Source: CAKVOD01 sp964606505 | GTDB lineage: Bacteria; Bacillota; Clostridia; Christensenellales; UBA1242 | Reading direction: 5' to 3' | Length of the DNA: 64,000 nt | NCBI GenBank assembly: GCA_964606505.1 | Contig: CAZSGM010000002.1 | Location: 124,001-188,000, forward strand | In this document: piece by piece, positions 30,801 to 38,719 of the stretch | Numbering within the stretch: position 1 is the stretch's first letter | Layout: every line of letters begins with the position of its first letter | Position numbers and translations under genes: made by a program | The notes under the pieces: model-generated | The model's input: only the letters and a program-made list of their open reading frames with translations | The model's database searches: none | What the model was told of the DNA's origin: nothing

Positions 30801-33800
30801 CAGGCGAAGAGTTTACCTATTACCTAGAAAGTGCGCCTGTCTCGCAGACGTATAACTACATTGTTAAAATCAATACGCCTAGCGACCTAAGCGTGCTTGA
30901 AAAGGACGGGAAAGCGTATATCGTGGTTGCAATTCCTCAATATTTAATTGACGCAGGGATTGAAACAAACACATACCAAATTTTCGTTTCCTACAAAATT
31001 ACGCAACTTGACCCATCGTTTAACTTGGGCTCAAACGCGCGTCAATTATCAAACGCTGACTACAATGCACCTGTATTGCTCGGCGAAACTGTCGTCGGCG
31101 CAAACGACGGGCACTATTACATTGACATAACGGGGAACTTGTATCCAAGCGACAACCAAATTGAAATTTCATTCAACAAAATTGAAGCGCAAAACTTTGC
31201 TAAGAGCGACTCTGCGACATTTGAGTACAACTACAAGATAACGCTCGACCAAATCAAAAACTTTGCGACCACAAACTTGTACGACCAAAACGGTTATGTG
31301 CAAGGTATGGCAATCTCGTTTGAAAACGTTCAGTTCAACAAATACTTTGCCTACAGACTCGACATTGTTGGCACAACCTACAATGCAGGGTACAAAAAGA
31401 GTTTGATTTTGAAAGTTGACCCTAGTAGTTACGTTGCAGGTTCAGCGAATAACTACCGCAACGTAAAGTGTTACGAGATTGCTTACGGCAGCAATAGTAT
31501 CGCGGGCCAAAGAGTGGTTACCGCTAACCAACTCCGCTCAAGAGACGTCAGCGGTGGAAGTTATGTTTACAATACGTTTAATTACGCGCCTTGCTCTGCA
31601 AGTTCAACGTTTGCAAACAAAATGACGTTCTTGGTTTTGGTAGACGGAGGGTTGCCTGATAAGTATAACTTGACCATAACAACATTGGGTGAGTTAGACC
31701 AAACGGGGCAGCCAAACGCACTACTAAGCGACTTGCCGATTGCAGCGGCAACTAAGAGTTCGCAGCCTAGCGAATTTAGTTACATCTTGAAAGGAACACT
31801 CGTTCCAACGCAAATCCAAATCGGAACAAGCGACGGTGGCGCATTCGTTGAGTCGCGCAATAACGCAAGCAACAACGCGCTCGCGTATGTTTACTACAGC
31901 GGCGACGCCTCGCAGTCATTCGTGTACCTAAACTACGCAATCGGCGGCGATACAAGGTCGCTCACGAAGTACAGCGCAAGCGTTGTGCTCAGGCTGACAA
32001 TTATGGATAGCCAAGCGCAAAAGTACATCTTGTATGTCAAGAGCACGCGCGACAACAAACTCAGCAATTTTGACATTATCAAGAAAACAGGTGCAGCGTA
32101 TACCGAAAATATGAGCGGCGTAACCGTTTCATACGACGCAGGCGCGCAAAAATATGTCGCGTACGTCGACTTGTTGAGCCTAGCAGGTGGCGTCCTTAGC
32201 AAAAATGGCGGGTACCAACTTTATGTCGCAGCATACAACGACAGCAAGATTGCGAACGCGCAGAATAGGGACGAACTTATTTACGACGCGGCTGAGGTTA
32301 ACTCAGATACGAAGTACGCCAACAGGTTTAATAAGGTTGTTACGCCTACACTTAGTTACGATGCAGGAAACAAGCGTTTCATCGTGTCAAACTTTGTGCA
32401 AATTGAAAACATAATCAATTCGAGAGTTGGCAGCCGCCCTTACGATGTGGTCATTAACTTGTCGCAAGGTGGTGCGAGCGCAAAAGAACTTACCTTTGGT
32501 AGCGGCACAATAGTGCAGTCTAGGTCGACGGTTGCGCCATACAAAGTCGGCACTAAACTTTACATTCCTTACGACTATGTGGCGAGCGAACTCGACGAAC
32601 AGGGTTACTCAATCGGTACAACAGAAGTTAAAGTGTGGTTTGACGTGGAAGAAAGCGGTTTCATTTGGGATTCAGATTGCTCAAATGAGGTAACTTTCAA
32701 CTACAAGGCTTATCTTGGCTTCCCGAACTTTGCGGTTACTAAGTCCGAATACAACGGCGGTGTTTACGCAACGACTGGCAATAGAAGAGATGTTTATTCC
32801 GATTATACTTTCGGAAGTACATACGAACTAGCAAGTAAGATTGAATCGCACTACACTTTGAATGCAACCTCGTATGTTCAAAGCCAAAACTGGAAAGTTG
32901 CGGTGCGAATTACCTATAACGGAGATTATACCGATGTGGAATTTGAGACTGGGTCGAACATTTCGCTCGTTGCATTCCAAAAATCTAGGTCAAGTGTAAA
33001 AGGTTTCATTGGAGAATTGTTAGGTAGCAACCCTGATTATGGGAGTTATCGCTTCTCAATGCGCATTGTGGGCGTCTATGATAGAAACGGTAGGCCTGTT
33101 TCTTCCGATAAGATTGACTACGACACAAGTAGTTACACAAGGAACTTCATTGTAAAATACAAGTTGTTTGCGCCAAGTACAGCTACATTGAGCCTAAACA
33201 GCGACGAATCGAAAGTTGAGAAACTGTATGTTACATATCGCAGCGACTCAATTCTCGCAGGTATACCTAGTTATTGTAAAGTTCACTACGACATTGAGCG
33301 TGAAAATAGGGGGGCTAAGTCGGGAAGTGCAGGGCTAAATAGAACAGCAATTGACTATGGCTCAACCTTTAACCTTTCACTTGATGATTCAGGGACATAC
33401 ATTGCGACCTGCTATGTGTCGTGCGATTCCGTATACGACGACTACATAGTTAATTCAAAGGATAGGGAGAGTAACAAGGTTACAATTCCATTTGTTCCAG
33501 GGATAAAAAATGCGAGCGTAACAATTAATGACAATAATAATGTTACTCTCACAATCACTGTCGGCAAACTTAAGAACCCTGATAGTATGACTTTTGAAAC
33601 GGGGCAACTTGATGCAAACAAATTCGAGTATGATTTGGAACTCTACAACGCCTACGGAACAGGAACGTCGACAGGTAAAGTGTATTCGGGAACAATTTCT
33701 GAAATTCAATCGCAACTGAGCGAGGACTTTAAAAGTATAATGTCGAATAAAACGACTCGAAGTTTTGCCCCAGGGGATTACTATTTCTCAATAAAAACTA

Positions 33801-34990
33801 CAAATGAACCAGAAATTGGTGGATTTGCGTACAAAAAGAGTAAAACATTCTACTGCAACTCGCAAAAGAGTTATGATAAGAATAATTTGGCTCAACTTAA
33901 GAATGGAGCGTCCAAGTGTGTGTACAGAGTCGGGTACAAAAGTTGGTCTCAAAACAGTAGTATGACTTTGCTTCATACAAGCAACGATTACAAGGGGTTG
34001 TTGACGGGTGCGGCGATTACTCCACTTATGGATGGTAAAGATGCAAGTTTGTCGTTTGTTCGTTACATGCTAATGGGACAAGCGGTGAAAAATAGCAGTA
34101 TTGAGCACAATTATGATGTTGTAAGTGCGGAGAATACGGCATCTACGCAAACTTTGAATTTGGTGTTTAGTTATAACAGCCTTAGTCGTGGAGTAAGTTA
34201 TGCAAGGGCAGCAAACACTGGAAGTGATCAGAAGTTGAATTTATCTTTGTATCTTAGAATTGACAGCACATTGCTTAAAAATCAATTTAATGCACTGCCA
34301 TTTAAGTCTAATATGGATATAACTGACTATGTTGTATTGTTAGATTCTGATTATGGAAGTGCTACATATGACAATAAAACATACAATAACTATATAGGAC
34401 AGCAAGGGGTTGCAAAGCGACAACGATTATCTCCGCCAAGCAATGTAAGCGTCAGAAGTGAACAGCAGGATTGGGATTTGAGCCATATTTATGCGGGATA
34501 TAACTATTATGCTAGCTGGAGAAACCCAAGTTCAAATAATAAATATACAGACTGCGTTACATTAAGTTATTATTTTTATTTCTCAACTAATGTAGACGGA
34601 ACGACAACTAATCCATACAGGAATATGGAAATTGACTGGACGGATATTTTAATTGGGAACTACACGCTCAAACTTCTTGAAAAATATAAATTTGCTCATG
34701 CACTTGCAATGAGTGGTAGTGTATTTGAAATGTCTAAAGATGATACTTCATATAAATTTTATCGCAGTGGAGCCGACCATGCGTATATAGCAGATGGGAT
34801 TTGGGGACATTTGGCTCAAAGAATGTATAGAACAGACAAGAACAAAGTATGGGTATTAATGCAAGTCAAATCGAATTCTAGCGAGTATGATGATTCAGCA
34901 GTTATTCAAAAGGATAACTGGGGACACTTGTGGGAAAAAACATTTGAAAAGGCTGAATCGCAGAGGACAATTCCTGATTTTGAGACGTAA
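21896..34990 (+). CDS. Giant membrane-anchored protein of fibronectin III-like repeats
   Basis: About 4364 residues. ATG 21896 is preceded by AGAGGT; an in-frame TTG at 21851 lacks one. A basic cytoplasmic N terminus (residues 1-23) leads into one membrane segment (residues 24-42, SLSVVALLILIAGLGIFIY), giving a signal-anchor (type II) topology with everything else outside. From residue 50 onward the sequence repeats a module of roughly 90-100 residues with the Fn3-like pattern AP-x-L, L-x-W-x-x-V-x-NA-x-Y-x-I, and a final Y-x-V-A strand with S-x-x-S; there are dozens of copies. No LPxTG, SLH or C-terminal membrane segment is seen. The last roughly 350 residues are less repetitive and AT-richer in DNA. 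No enzyme motif is visible. A giant fibre-like adhesin or cell-wall scaffold is inferred. Confidence 0.88.
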   Translation: MSEIESRAKIEKKIKVRERWLKSLSVVALLILIAGLGIFIYLQTSYQTRTQLENPVNVRVEKLGDSVYLKYDKVKNAVAYRYSVDGNVVQVSADDLAVDISALVETPKKYEISVQALGGDSHKNSDPVFAEEFVVTKTLARPVVDIDKYDSKLVWVSVDGADMYEITTIVNGDFSTATTEVVSINEYDISDVVVDFTKEYSFTVKAISENEYINQSPASLSIGHSLKGKLATPTDLAYDSTNGSLHWSEVENAETYTIVLTHGNQGSKEIISNQNFFVFEASDIQDIGEYEAYVYANNVSETNEEEETIWFLASEKSETVTFSVYKQLAAPNQLGYQMNGELIWFSWANVENAKSYTIELVNAENVVYHQKITYVNEINLRRDLANAVGGNFRVRIQANGYGYYTSSEFSAILELNAYDQFAPVRNIEVLENGKYLTFSASNQNIGGTITFAAQNGYTVLITKEGGDEVYNNVVYETLIDTSAIFVEPINYSISITVNAYSYFTASQSQTASYAHQIGLDVPTSVGFGKAMHLVGEDNEPYLILLFGVQAEASDASVWLDGVDYENVLTQYTDFIELVLESEEAKLYSLNVSALYNQLYEYEPLDVARKYSAKVKAIGNAPVGSSVAGYKDSKYSNVAMHENKIKLAAPTVVQVDNSDEESVLLYFTRSENATSYQISITSVISGETSITTSRLTTCDIYDIISAGDNTITVTALGSGYYENSEPSEVFEYTYTPILKAPKDVSVTENMVEGTTHYYAEFTTTRFAEYYKVDIRKTHELTVVDGVKQVVELSTSTFETLSQNFTKGAIRTQCDITNFLITNGHGKYEIRVRAVLTQPEVTETPLVYSDYSNVAVYSYFDKQPAPTNLQFDLDTNILTFTDVETANNGYIVKISLIQGETVLSNEIIATTNSVDLTNNIAGFGGVGNFEITAMTRKVDELFLSNSDWATPAVSVAIRAKLSDPANFKYNEDLQEVSWSSDVRMEYEHLKLTFTNQYTTNLVLAEIVDQSFSLSAVNIRNYLRQYGDGFYKFEVQSFSTRDMVDPSERVTYTYTKYVELDSPVLISVSDVNNRVEAKFATIANAKSYAIIAKLPTQTTWAKIKTGIPDGGQANITVDIKANLAALFGANKYDIAVVAEAYDYFLESEPSNSLQFELWLNFSAPENLRGEEIDGVYYLVWDAVTYAETYSFALDNALVEPNVTQTRYDLTDIIGDQTTGRFLLGVRVNATGYYYASAYTTFDFYLENKIAAPTLTYDSETHILLIDGQGVGVGYEISIDYYEDEATFESGTPTGNTTVSDVQATRIDLTTSMRIAGLGIYVIKAREVGDDLYWRTSDWSSDTIAYYTVKLDSLLMMNVDKVNNGGQLDNYMKITKPEDAIYENALVRYDFYEIDSIDADIEEGQIPSVTVYNVSTDFLIEGLENAKYYKVTATVLGAFNELNAYNAHLSGSALTQAVVDLAYYTNSEPTSINISTFGNQLSAPTITNVTMTAENKLQITFNKVLNANNYDLKVVRQSQSVTIYDKLINEENTDAYFTADSIVVTIPVLVSGFSDKFDIYDIKVCANEVLNESGEVAYAKSPYANFAFEHTVALTAPVVGFTKQADGTLRIQVQNIEFATGYELELAINGFTQTYNLGVEGYTILSGTQYGSYKARAKAIGDEYHKDSEWSAYYDYVNSLELSGVQAVVIIDNATDSSPATRIYAQWDEVVGAKVYGVKIQKDGANLYETTTNKTYYDLISLFRENGYGVYTVWVKTNGDGAYIAGESDYTKYDTYKYKGQFEIPIGFEVYYDYNIEVYPTTLKYFAKFGEISGAKQFVVTIYNGDTERTVAKTITLQASDLTIENGNMIANLTDELKQLNGGVYFASIQVAETSQNLASGVSEMVEFVNYHIHENPSLYVSQVGDTPFVRVSFDEVDNVDSYSMFINGARYDENGETFTYPSGGYIDVSAKFLNIGSTNVFVVKLAGDRADFYLDTFYSANMGAFTFTLQKVEDINITQDSLIQIPDATTYNVWLTFTQVDFATGYQLWVDDEKVADLEVGQERYNVSAIFKNRMPKDNYKIQLVAVAGENGLQNSEASEYTFDYTLQFSAPTQLDVATATAAIATWNAPANLTALSALASRNSVTLAQQQYTIVVYYIGVNGEVKVFEKTDVTDRNFDVSEYVEEAGEYRIEVYASANGAFDKSATCASTTYHKYVKLDAVQNVSIYKDGDKVRLSFDKVTEFGYANARQNLYYQIYLNGGSILRVGHSSSTMGIDITQYLWGGDNNIYIITKDEDESHYIQSDNSAVASYNFTTVFTAIFNARIHNNDAQNKQLFRFDSFKVNGMTEDEILDLTYTLSFYNALTGDTLISSRNDYLATKLDSDTFEIDVTSVINNQPGVYKIVAKINGYNKTFTVNGTTTNFVMGDSPETTIQYSHKLRAETLDLSLLVIDTEGKERVNNEGLEMQEMWLSFDVKFTEEYVAQADKLDFVLLINQREYTLSVPYGAALVDTTVSATGYMTGGTATVSVSTNVKILQRIESGKKITTLSFSLIELLQADGFNIYMTGAISIKAKSAEQGYYLESAYQINYLKYDYYLRYMTPTGLELVTRDDGLHYIKWDEPIHPHINDYYSIIDAYNVTIISQGVVGETGVVTDPNSTLGGKHTQDFIPDEIIADDGYLYYNVEEKLFAGHNKISLKCNASPSRFYYESGTVTIEKQPYNKKIKTPIFAVQDLPINLTGGDTARKGVEIIITNVDNVVDYDDELRKVVNYNQSAIYRLTITSNSECKADAPNPTQSTYLSYSVDFKVGKSGIYQFIAGDSIYNRVSYAYSDNKGKLHITWQFAEPALYTYTVQALGNTSNYTLDSDVATLTHATTYNAPALAMSVSVYKNDNGVDKARTALETMRMSKIVINWQTELSKFYNAEYQLDIVGMFNSGSSLVIPSIIIKNATSITFSETENVEIFEQIKKRPANYEFRLKSLKKSAPLGDGSGEEFTYYLESAPVSQTYNYIVKINTPSDLSVLEKDGKAYIVVAIPQYLIDAGIETNTYQIFVSYKITQLDPSFNLGSNARQLSNADYNAPVLLGETVVGANDGHYYIDITGNLYPSDNQIEISFNKIEAQNFAKSDSATFEYNYKITLDQIKNFATTNLYDQNGYVQGMAISFENVQFNKYFAYRLDIVGTTYNAGYKKSLILKVDPSSYVAGSANNYRNVKCYEIAYGSNSIAGQRVVTANQLRSRDVSGGSYVYNTFNYAPCSASSTFANKMTFLVLVDGGLPDKYNLTITTLGELDQTGQPNALLSDLPIAAATKSSQPSEFSYILKGTLVPTQIQIGTSDGGAFVESRNNASNNALAYVYYSGDASQSFVYLNYAIGGDTRSLTKYSASVVLRLTIMDSQAQKYILYVKSTRDNKLSNFDIIKKTGAAYTENMSGVTVSYDAGAQKYVAYVDLLSLAGGVLSKNGGYQLYVAAYNDSKIANAQNRDELIYDAAEVNSDTKYANRFNKVVTPTLSYDAGNKRFIVSNFVQIENIINSRVGSRPYDVVINLSQGGASAKELTFGSGTIVQSRSTVAPYKVGTKLYIPYDYVASELDEQGYSIGTTEVKVWFDVEESGFIWDSDCSNEVTFNYKAYLGFPNFAVTKSEYNGGVYATTGNRRDVYSDYTFGSTYELASKIESHYTLNATSYVQSQNWKVAVRITYNGDYTDVEFETGSNISLVAFQKSRSSVKGFIGELLGSNPDYGSYRFSMRIVGVYDRNGRPVSSDKIDYDTSSYTRNFIVKYKLFAPSTATLSLNSDESKVEKLYVTYRSDSILAGIPSYCKVHYDIERENRGAKSGSAGLNRTAIDYGSTFNLSLDDSGTYIATCYVSCDSVYDDYIVNSKDRESNKVTIPFVPGIKNASVTINDNNNVTLTITVGKLKNPDSMTFETGQLDANKFEYDLELYNAYGTGTSTGKVYSGTISEIQSQLSEDFKSIMSNKTTRSFAPGDYYFSIKTTNEPEIGGFAYKKSKTFYCNSQKSYDKNNLAQLKNGASKCVYRVGYKSWSQNSSMTLLHTSNDYKGLLTGAAITPLMDGKDASLSFVRYMLMGQAVKNSSIEHNYDVVSAENTASTQTLNLVFSYNSLSRGVSYARAANTGSDQKLNLSLYLRIDSTLLKNQFNALPFKSNMDITDYVVLLDSDYGSATYDNKTYNNYIGQQGVAKRQRLSPPSNVSVRSEQQDWDLSHIYAGYNYYASWRNPSSNNKYTDCVTLSYYFYFSTNVDGTTTNPYRNMEIDWTDILIGNYTLKLLEKYKFAHALAMSGSVFEMSKDDTSYKFYRSGADHAYIADGIWGHLAQRMYRTDKNKVWVLMQVKSNSSEYDDSAVIQKDNWGHLWEKTFEKAESQRTIPDFET

Positions 34991-35100
34991 TTAGCATTAT
35001 TTATAATGAATACTGATTTTACATTTTGTAATTTTGGTTCACACCTTAATTCTATATCTAATCTTACATTTTACAATTCCATATGTTTTTAACAAAAAAA

Positions 35101-35179
35101 CACAAGGCAATAAGTGATTTTGCTAACTGCAACAATGTTGCAAAGAAGAAATCACTTATAAAAGCCTTGTGCTTTTTTT
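35101..35179. terminator. Large multi-stem convergent terminator
   Basis: Nested stems CACAAGGC / GCCTTGTG, AGTGATTT / AAATCACT and GCAAC / GTTGC, flanked by A-run on the left and T-run on the right, so it can act in both directions between the giant gene and gltX. Confidence 0.85.
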
Positions 35180-35212
35180 ATTTATTCATTTATTTAGTTA
35201 GTTTGTGAATTT

Positions 35213-36670
35213 TTATTTTTGTAGATTTTCAATAGCGATTTTTAAGCGTCTGATTGACTCGGTTTTGCCAAAGACAGTAAACAATTCGTACGCACCGCCT
35301 GCGCTAGACATTTTCCCCGACAGCGCTGCGCGCAGTGGCCACAAAACTTGCCCGTTCTTGTAACCGTTTTTCTCAATAAACTCCTTGATAGTCGCCGTAA
35401 CGTTATCCTTAGAGAAATCGTCCAAGTTTTCAACAATCGGCAAAAACTCTTGTAGAACCTTGAGCGCCATTTGAGCGTCAACCTTGAGTTTTTGGTTTAC
35501 AAAAATGTCGTTCTCGTAAGTAGGCAGTTCCTTAACAAAGTCAAGCACTGTGTCGATGTCCTCAAAGCACTCAATGCGCTTTTGCAGAAGTTCGATAATC
35601 TCGGCGTGGTCAACTGAATTATCAAAGCGCGCATTAACTTGCGGCTCAATAAATTTCGCAAACGCTTCAGGCTCCATTGCCTTGTAGTATTCGCCGTTGA
35701 GCCACTTAAATTTTGCAAGGTCAAACACTGCGCTCGACTTGTTCATTCTGCGATAGTCGAAGTTTTGAACGAACTCCTGCAGCGAAAACTTCTCAACGCC
35801 GTTTTCAGGGTACCAGCCAAGCATTGAAACGTAGTTAACAATCGTTTCAGGTAAAAAGCCGCTAGCAAGTAAGTTGTTAACACTAGAGTGCCCCAAACGT
35901 TTGGAAAGTTTTTTGTGCTCCTCGTTTGTAATGAGAGGGCAGTGGATGTAAATAGGTTCATTCCACCCGAAAGCCTTGTAAAGCAGTGTGTACTTTGGCG
36001 TAGACGACAAGTACTCGCTGCCACGCACGACGTGTGTAATTCCCATCAAATGGTCATCGACAATGTTTGCAAAATTGTAAGTAGGATAACCATCCGATTT
36101 AATCAAAATCATATCCTCAAGTTCACTGTTGTCGACCTCAATCGTCCCGTACACTGCGTCAACAAAACTTGTCTTGCCTTCAGGGATTTTTTGCCTAATA
36201 ACATATGGCTTGTTCGCTTTAAGGTTTGCCTCGATTTCTTCCTTACTCAACTTCAAGCAGTGCCTGTCGTATTTAGCAAATGTTTGCTCGCAATCCTCGC
36301 ACTCTTCCTCTTCTTCGTGTCCGCAAAAACAATAGTACGCGTCGCCCGACTCAATAAGTTTTTTCGCATACTCAATGTATATGTTTTGGCTAACTCTCTC
36401 ACTTTGCCTGTAAGGACCGCAGTTGCCTTCCTTGAACGGCCCCTCGTCGTAGTCTATCCCGCAAGTTTCGAGTGTCTTGTAAATAACCGCCTCTGCGTCC
36501 GCAATGTAACGCTTCCTGTCCGTGTCCTCAATTCTGATAATAAGTTTTCCTTTCTTTTGCCTTGCAATCGCGTAACAAAAAATCGCGGTGCGCAAGTTTC
36601 CGATATGCATATAACCGGTAGGGCTAGGCGCAAACCTCGTCCTCACGATGTACTCTTTTTCATTATTCAT
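35213..36670 (-). CDS. gltX: Glutamyl-tRNA synthetase
   Basis: 485-residue class I synthetase that charges tRNA-Glu (and possibly tRNA-Gln if non-discriminating). The HIGH motif is HIGN in RFAPSPTGYMHIGNLRTAIF; the KMSKS equivalent is KLSKR in EEHKKLSKRLGH. The zinc-binding Cys cluster (CFCGHEEEEECEDC) is present in the acceptor-binding insertion. The ATG at 36670 is set by AGAGGT on the minus strand; an upstream in-frame codon would add seven residues. Monocistronic, with its own consensus promoter and a shared convergent terminator. Confidence 0.96.
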   Translation of the reverse strand: MNNEKEYIVRTRFAPSPTGYMHIGNLRTAIFCYAIARQKKGKLIIRIEDTDRKRYIADAEAVIYKTLETCGIDYDEGPFKEGNCGPYRQSERVSQNIYIEYAKKLIESGDAYYCFCGHEEEEECEDCEQTFAKYDRHCLKLSKEEIEANLKANKPYVIRQKIPEGKTSFVDAVYGTIEVDNSELEDMILIKSDGYPTYNFANIVDDHLMGITHVVRGSEYLSSTPKYTLLYKAFGWNEPIYIHCPLITNEEHKKLSKRLGHSSVNNLLASGFLPETIVNYVSMLGWYPENGVEKFSLQEFVQNFDYRRMNKSSAVFDLAKFKWLNGEYYKAMEPEAFAKFIEPQVNARFDNSVDHAEIIELLQKRIECFEDIDTVLDFVKELPTYENDIFVNQKLKVDAQMALKVLQEFLPIVENLDDFSKDNVTATIKEFIEKNGYKNGQVLWPLRAALSGKMSSAGGAYELFTVFGKTESIRRLKIAIENLQK

Positions 36671-36696
36671 AATTACCTCTTTTTTTGACAATCATT

Positions 36697-36725
36697 ATTT
36701 TAGCAGACTTCCACCGCAATGTCAA
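36697..36725 (-). promoter_or_regulatory. Promoter of gltX
   Basis: On the minus strand: TTGACA, 17-base spacer, TAAAAT, 27 bases before the ATG. Confidence 0.75.
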
Positions 36726-36967
36726 GCGGAATTATAATTGATTGTCTTGAGAGCATAATTGATTAGTGTGAAAATTTGCAATGCGCAACCAAGTCTTGCG
36801 TGCAATTTTTTAAAAGGATTTTACGGCAAAACAAAATACATACAAAAGATGTATCTAATAAACGCATTCAAAATTCAATTTGCGCGGCAAAAGAAAAAAG
36901 TAACCTACTAAAAACTAAGTGGGGCGTGCGAAAATTAAAATAAAATTAAAAATTCGGTTAAAATGTT
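36726..36967. other. Divergent intergenic region
   Basis: AT-rich, between divergent gltX and the signal peptidase gene. No gene, RNA or clear operator is seen beyond the two promoters. Confidence 0.4.
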
Positions 36968-36995
36968 TTGAAATTGCATAAAATAATGTTAAAAT
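36968..36995 (+). promoter_or_regulatory. Promoter of the SipW-type signal peptidase gene
   Basis: TTGAAA, 16-base spacer, TAAAAT, 20 bases before ATG 37016, which follows AAGGATAAC. Confidence 0.5.
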
Positions 36996-37015
36996 AATCA
37001 ACAAGGATAACTATT

Positions 37016-38410
37016 ATGAATTCAAATGAAAAAAACATTAATAATATAAACAGTTCGCCAAGCGAAAATGCGGCGGCAAACAAAACGGAGAACGCTGCGA
37101 ATATTGAAGCGCAAAACGCGACAAAAAACAACGCGAGCAATCGAGCAATGGAAACTGCCGAAACTGCGGGAGTAACCGCAGCTCAAAACGGCGGCGATAA
37201 CATAACCGCAGCTCAAAACGGCGAAAACGGCGCAAAAAATAATGCAGAAAAAGCCCTAAACTCTAGCTCGGTAACTAATGCAAAAAACGGCGCCGAAATA
37301 GTAAATAAAGATGAAAAAGTTAACAATGTGGAAAGCGTGAAAAATAACGGCGAAACTGCAAAAAATGGCAGCATACCCGCAAAAAATGGCAGCATACCCG
37401 CAAAAAACGAGGGGGATAACTGCAAAAACGACGAAAACAAGAAAGCCAAAATGCGCGTGCGTGATTACGTTTATTGGGCGCTTTCAATTTTGTTGATTGG
37501 CATACTTGTAACGTGCGTGGTGTTGTTTGTGGTTGGGTTTAGGCCTGCGGTAGTTATTTCGCCGAGTATGAAACCCGCAATTCAACCCGGTAGTTTGGTA
37601 CTTGTAAAATCAATTGACGCCGAGGATATTAAAGTTGGGGACGTCATTATGTTTTGGCCGTCAGATGACGCCGAGTCAAACACCGACACGCTTTCGACGA
37701 CTCATAGGGTTATTGAAATTAAAACTGACGAGGCAGGTTCGCTTGTGTTCATCACACACGGCGACGCAAACAGCGAGGGCTCAAATGAGACCGTTCCTGC
37801 TGACCGAGTTATCGGCAAAATTTATGTCAGCATTCCATGGATTGGCGTGTTGTTCTTGTTCATCAAAAACAACCTCTTAATAGTGATTTTTGGCGCAATT
37901 GCAATTATGTGCCTATGGTACTTGATTTCAATGTATATTAAGGGAAACAAAGAAAAGAAACTTGAACTTGAAAAACGGGCGGGCGACCCAAACGCCGACT
38001 CTGCCTCAAGCGGACAAACACCTCTAGCGCAAGCTAAGGCAGCACCTGCTGAACAAGCCAAGGTAACACCTGCCGCGCAAGATAAAGAAATGCCAGTAGC
38101 GCAAAATAAAGGAACGTCGGCATTACAAAATAAAGGAACTCCTGTAGCACCGAATAAAGGAGTGCCTGTTGTGCCGAATAAAGGAACGCCTGCAAGTGGC
38201 GCGCCTACCTCAAAACAACCAGACGCTACGCAAGTGTCTCCAAAACAATTAAGCGGAAAACAACCTGAGCCTACGCAAAACGACGATAAGCAGGCAAACG
38301 GTAAACAGTCTAACTTAAAACAGGAAGCCTCACAACAAGCAGGCGACAAGCAGGCGGACAAAAATAATCCCGACGCTAAGAAAACAAATACTCAGCAAGA
38401 GGATAAATAG
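37016..38410 (+). CDS. SipW-type (ER-type) signal peptidase I with long disordered tails
   Basis: 464 residues, about 2.5 times the usual SipW length. The core at residues 148-310 has a membrane segment (YWALSILLIGILVTCVVLFV), the nucleophile Ser184 in SPSMKPAI, His230 in TTHRVIEI (His in place of the Lys of bacterial P-type enzymes, hence ER/SipW type), Asp250 in THGDAN, and a second membrane segment near 280-305. The N-terminal 145 residues are low-complexity Asn/Ala/Lys with AKNGSIP repeats; the C-terminal 150 residues are Gln/Pro/Lys-rich with an 8-residue repeat (NKGTPVAP). SipW enzymes release TasA/CalY-type fibre proteins; two such candidates follow. The tails are unusual for the family. 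Confidence 0.9.
   Translation: MNSNEKNINNINSSPSENAAANKTENAANIEAQNATKNNASNRAMETAETAGVTAAQNGGDNITAAQNGENGAKNNAEKALNSSSVTNAKNGAEIVNKDEKVNNVESVKNNGETAKNGSIPAKNGSIPAKNEGDNCKNDENKKAKMRVRDYVYWALSILLIGILVTCVVLFVVGFRPAVVISPSMKPAIQPGSLVLVKSIDAEDIKVGDVIMFWPSDDAESNTDTLSTTHRVIEIKTDEAGSLVFITHGDANSEGSNETVPADRVIGKIYVSIPWIGVLFLFIKNNLLIVIFGAIAIMCLWYLISMYIKGNKEKKLELEKRAGDPNADSASSGQTPLAQAKAAPAEQAKVTPAAQDKEMPVAQNKGTSALQNKGTPVAPNKGVPVVPNKGTPASGAPTSKQPDATQVSPKQLSGKQPEPTQNDDKQANGKQSNLKQEASQQAGDKQADKNNPDAKKTNTQQEDK
37358..37399 (+). repeat. Two identical 21-nt units encoding AKNGSIP-AKNGSIP
   Basis: Perfect tandem duplication; each unit starts GCAAAAAATGGCAGC and ends ATACCC. Related units occur at 21072-21113 and 2593-2634. 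Confidence 0.9.
38105..38200 (+). repeat. Degenerate 24-nt tandem repeat in the signal peptidase tail
   Basis: Four units of period 24, each starting AATAAAGGA, encode NKGTSALQ, NKGTPVAP, NKGVPVVP and NKGTPASG. Confidence 0.8.
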
Positions 38411-38491
38411 CAATAACCGCTATGTAAGCCAACAAAGAAAATAAAGAAAATATTGATGTATAACTAAATTTGAAAATGCGAAATACGAAAG

Positions 38492-38516
38492 CAACGTCAT
38501 TTTGGCGTTGTTTTTT
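38492..38516 (+). terminator. Rho-independent terminator after the signal peptidase
   Basis: CAACGTC / GGCGTTG stem (one G-U pair), 5-base loop, TTTTTT. Confidence 0.75.
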
Positions 38517-38672
38517 GTTTTTATGGGGCAAAACTGATATTTTATTAAATTAATTGGCAATATAAGTAATCAATTGATAATTTAGTTGAATGCGATTTAT
38601 GTGTTACTACTATTAAAGGAAGCGATTTGATTAATAGTGGAAATTGCGTTTTTGTGGGAGATTGGCGTTTTA

Positions 38673-38681
38673 TGGTATAAT
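38673..38681 (+). promoter_or_regulatory. Extended -10 promoter of the TasA-like gene
   Basis: TGGTATAAT, 38 bases before the start codon; a possible -35 (TTGTGG) lies 18 bases upstream of the -10. Confidence 0.5.
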
Positions 38682-38719
38682 TTTTTCGATTTGTAACACA
38701 CTAACGTAAAGGTGTGTAA

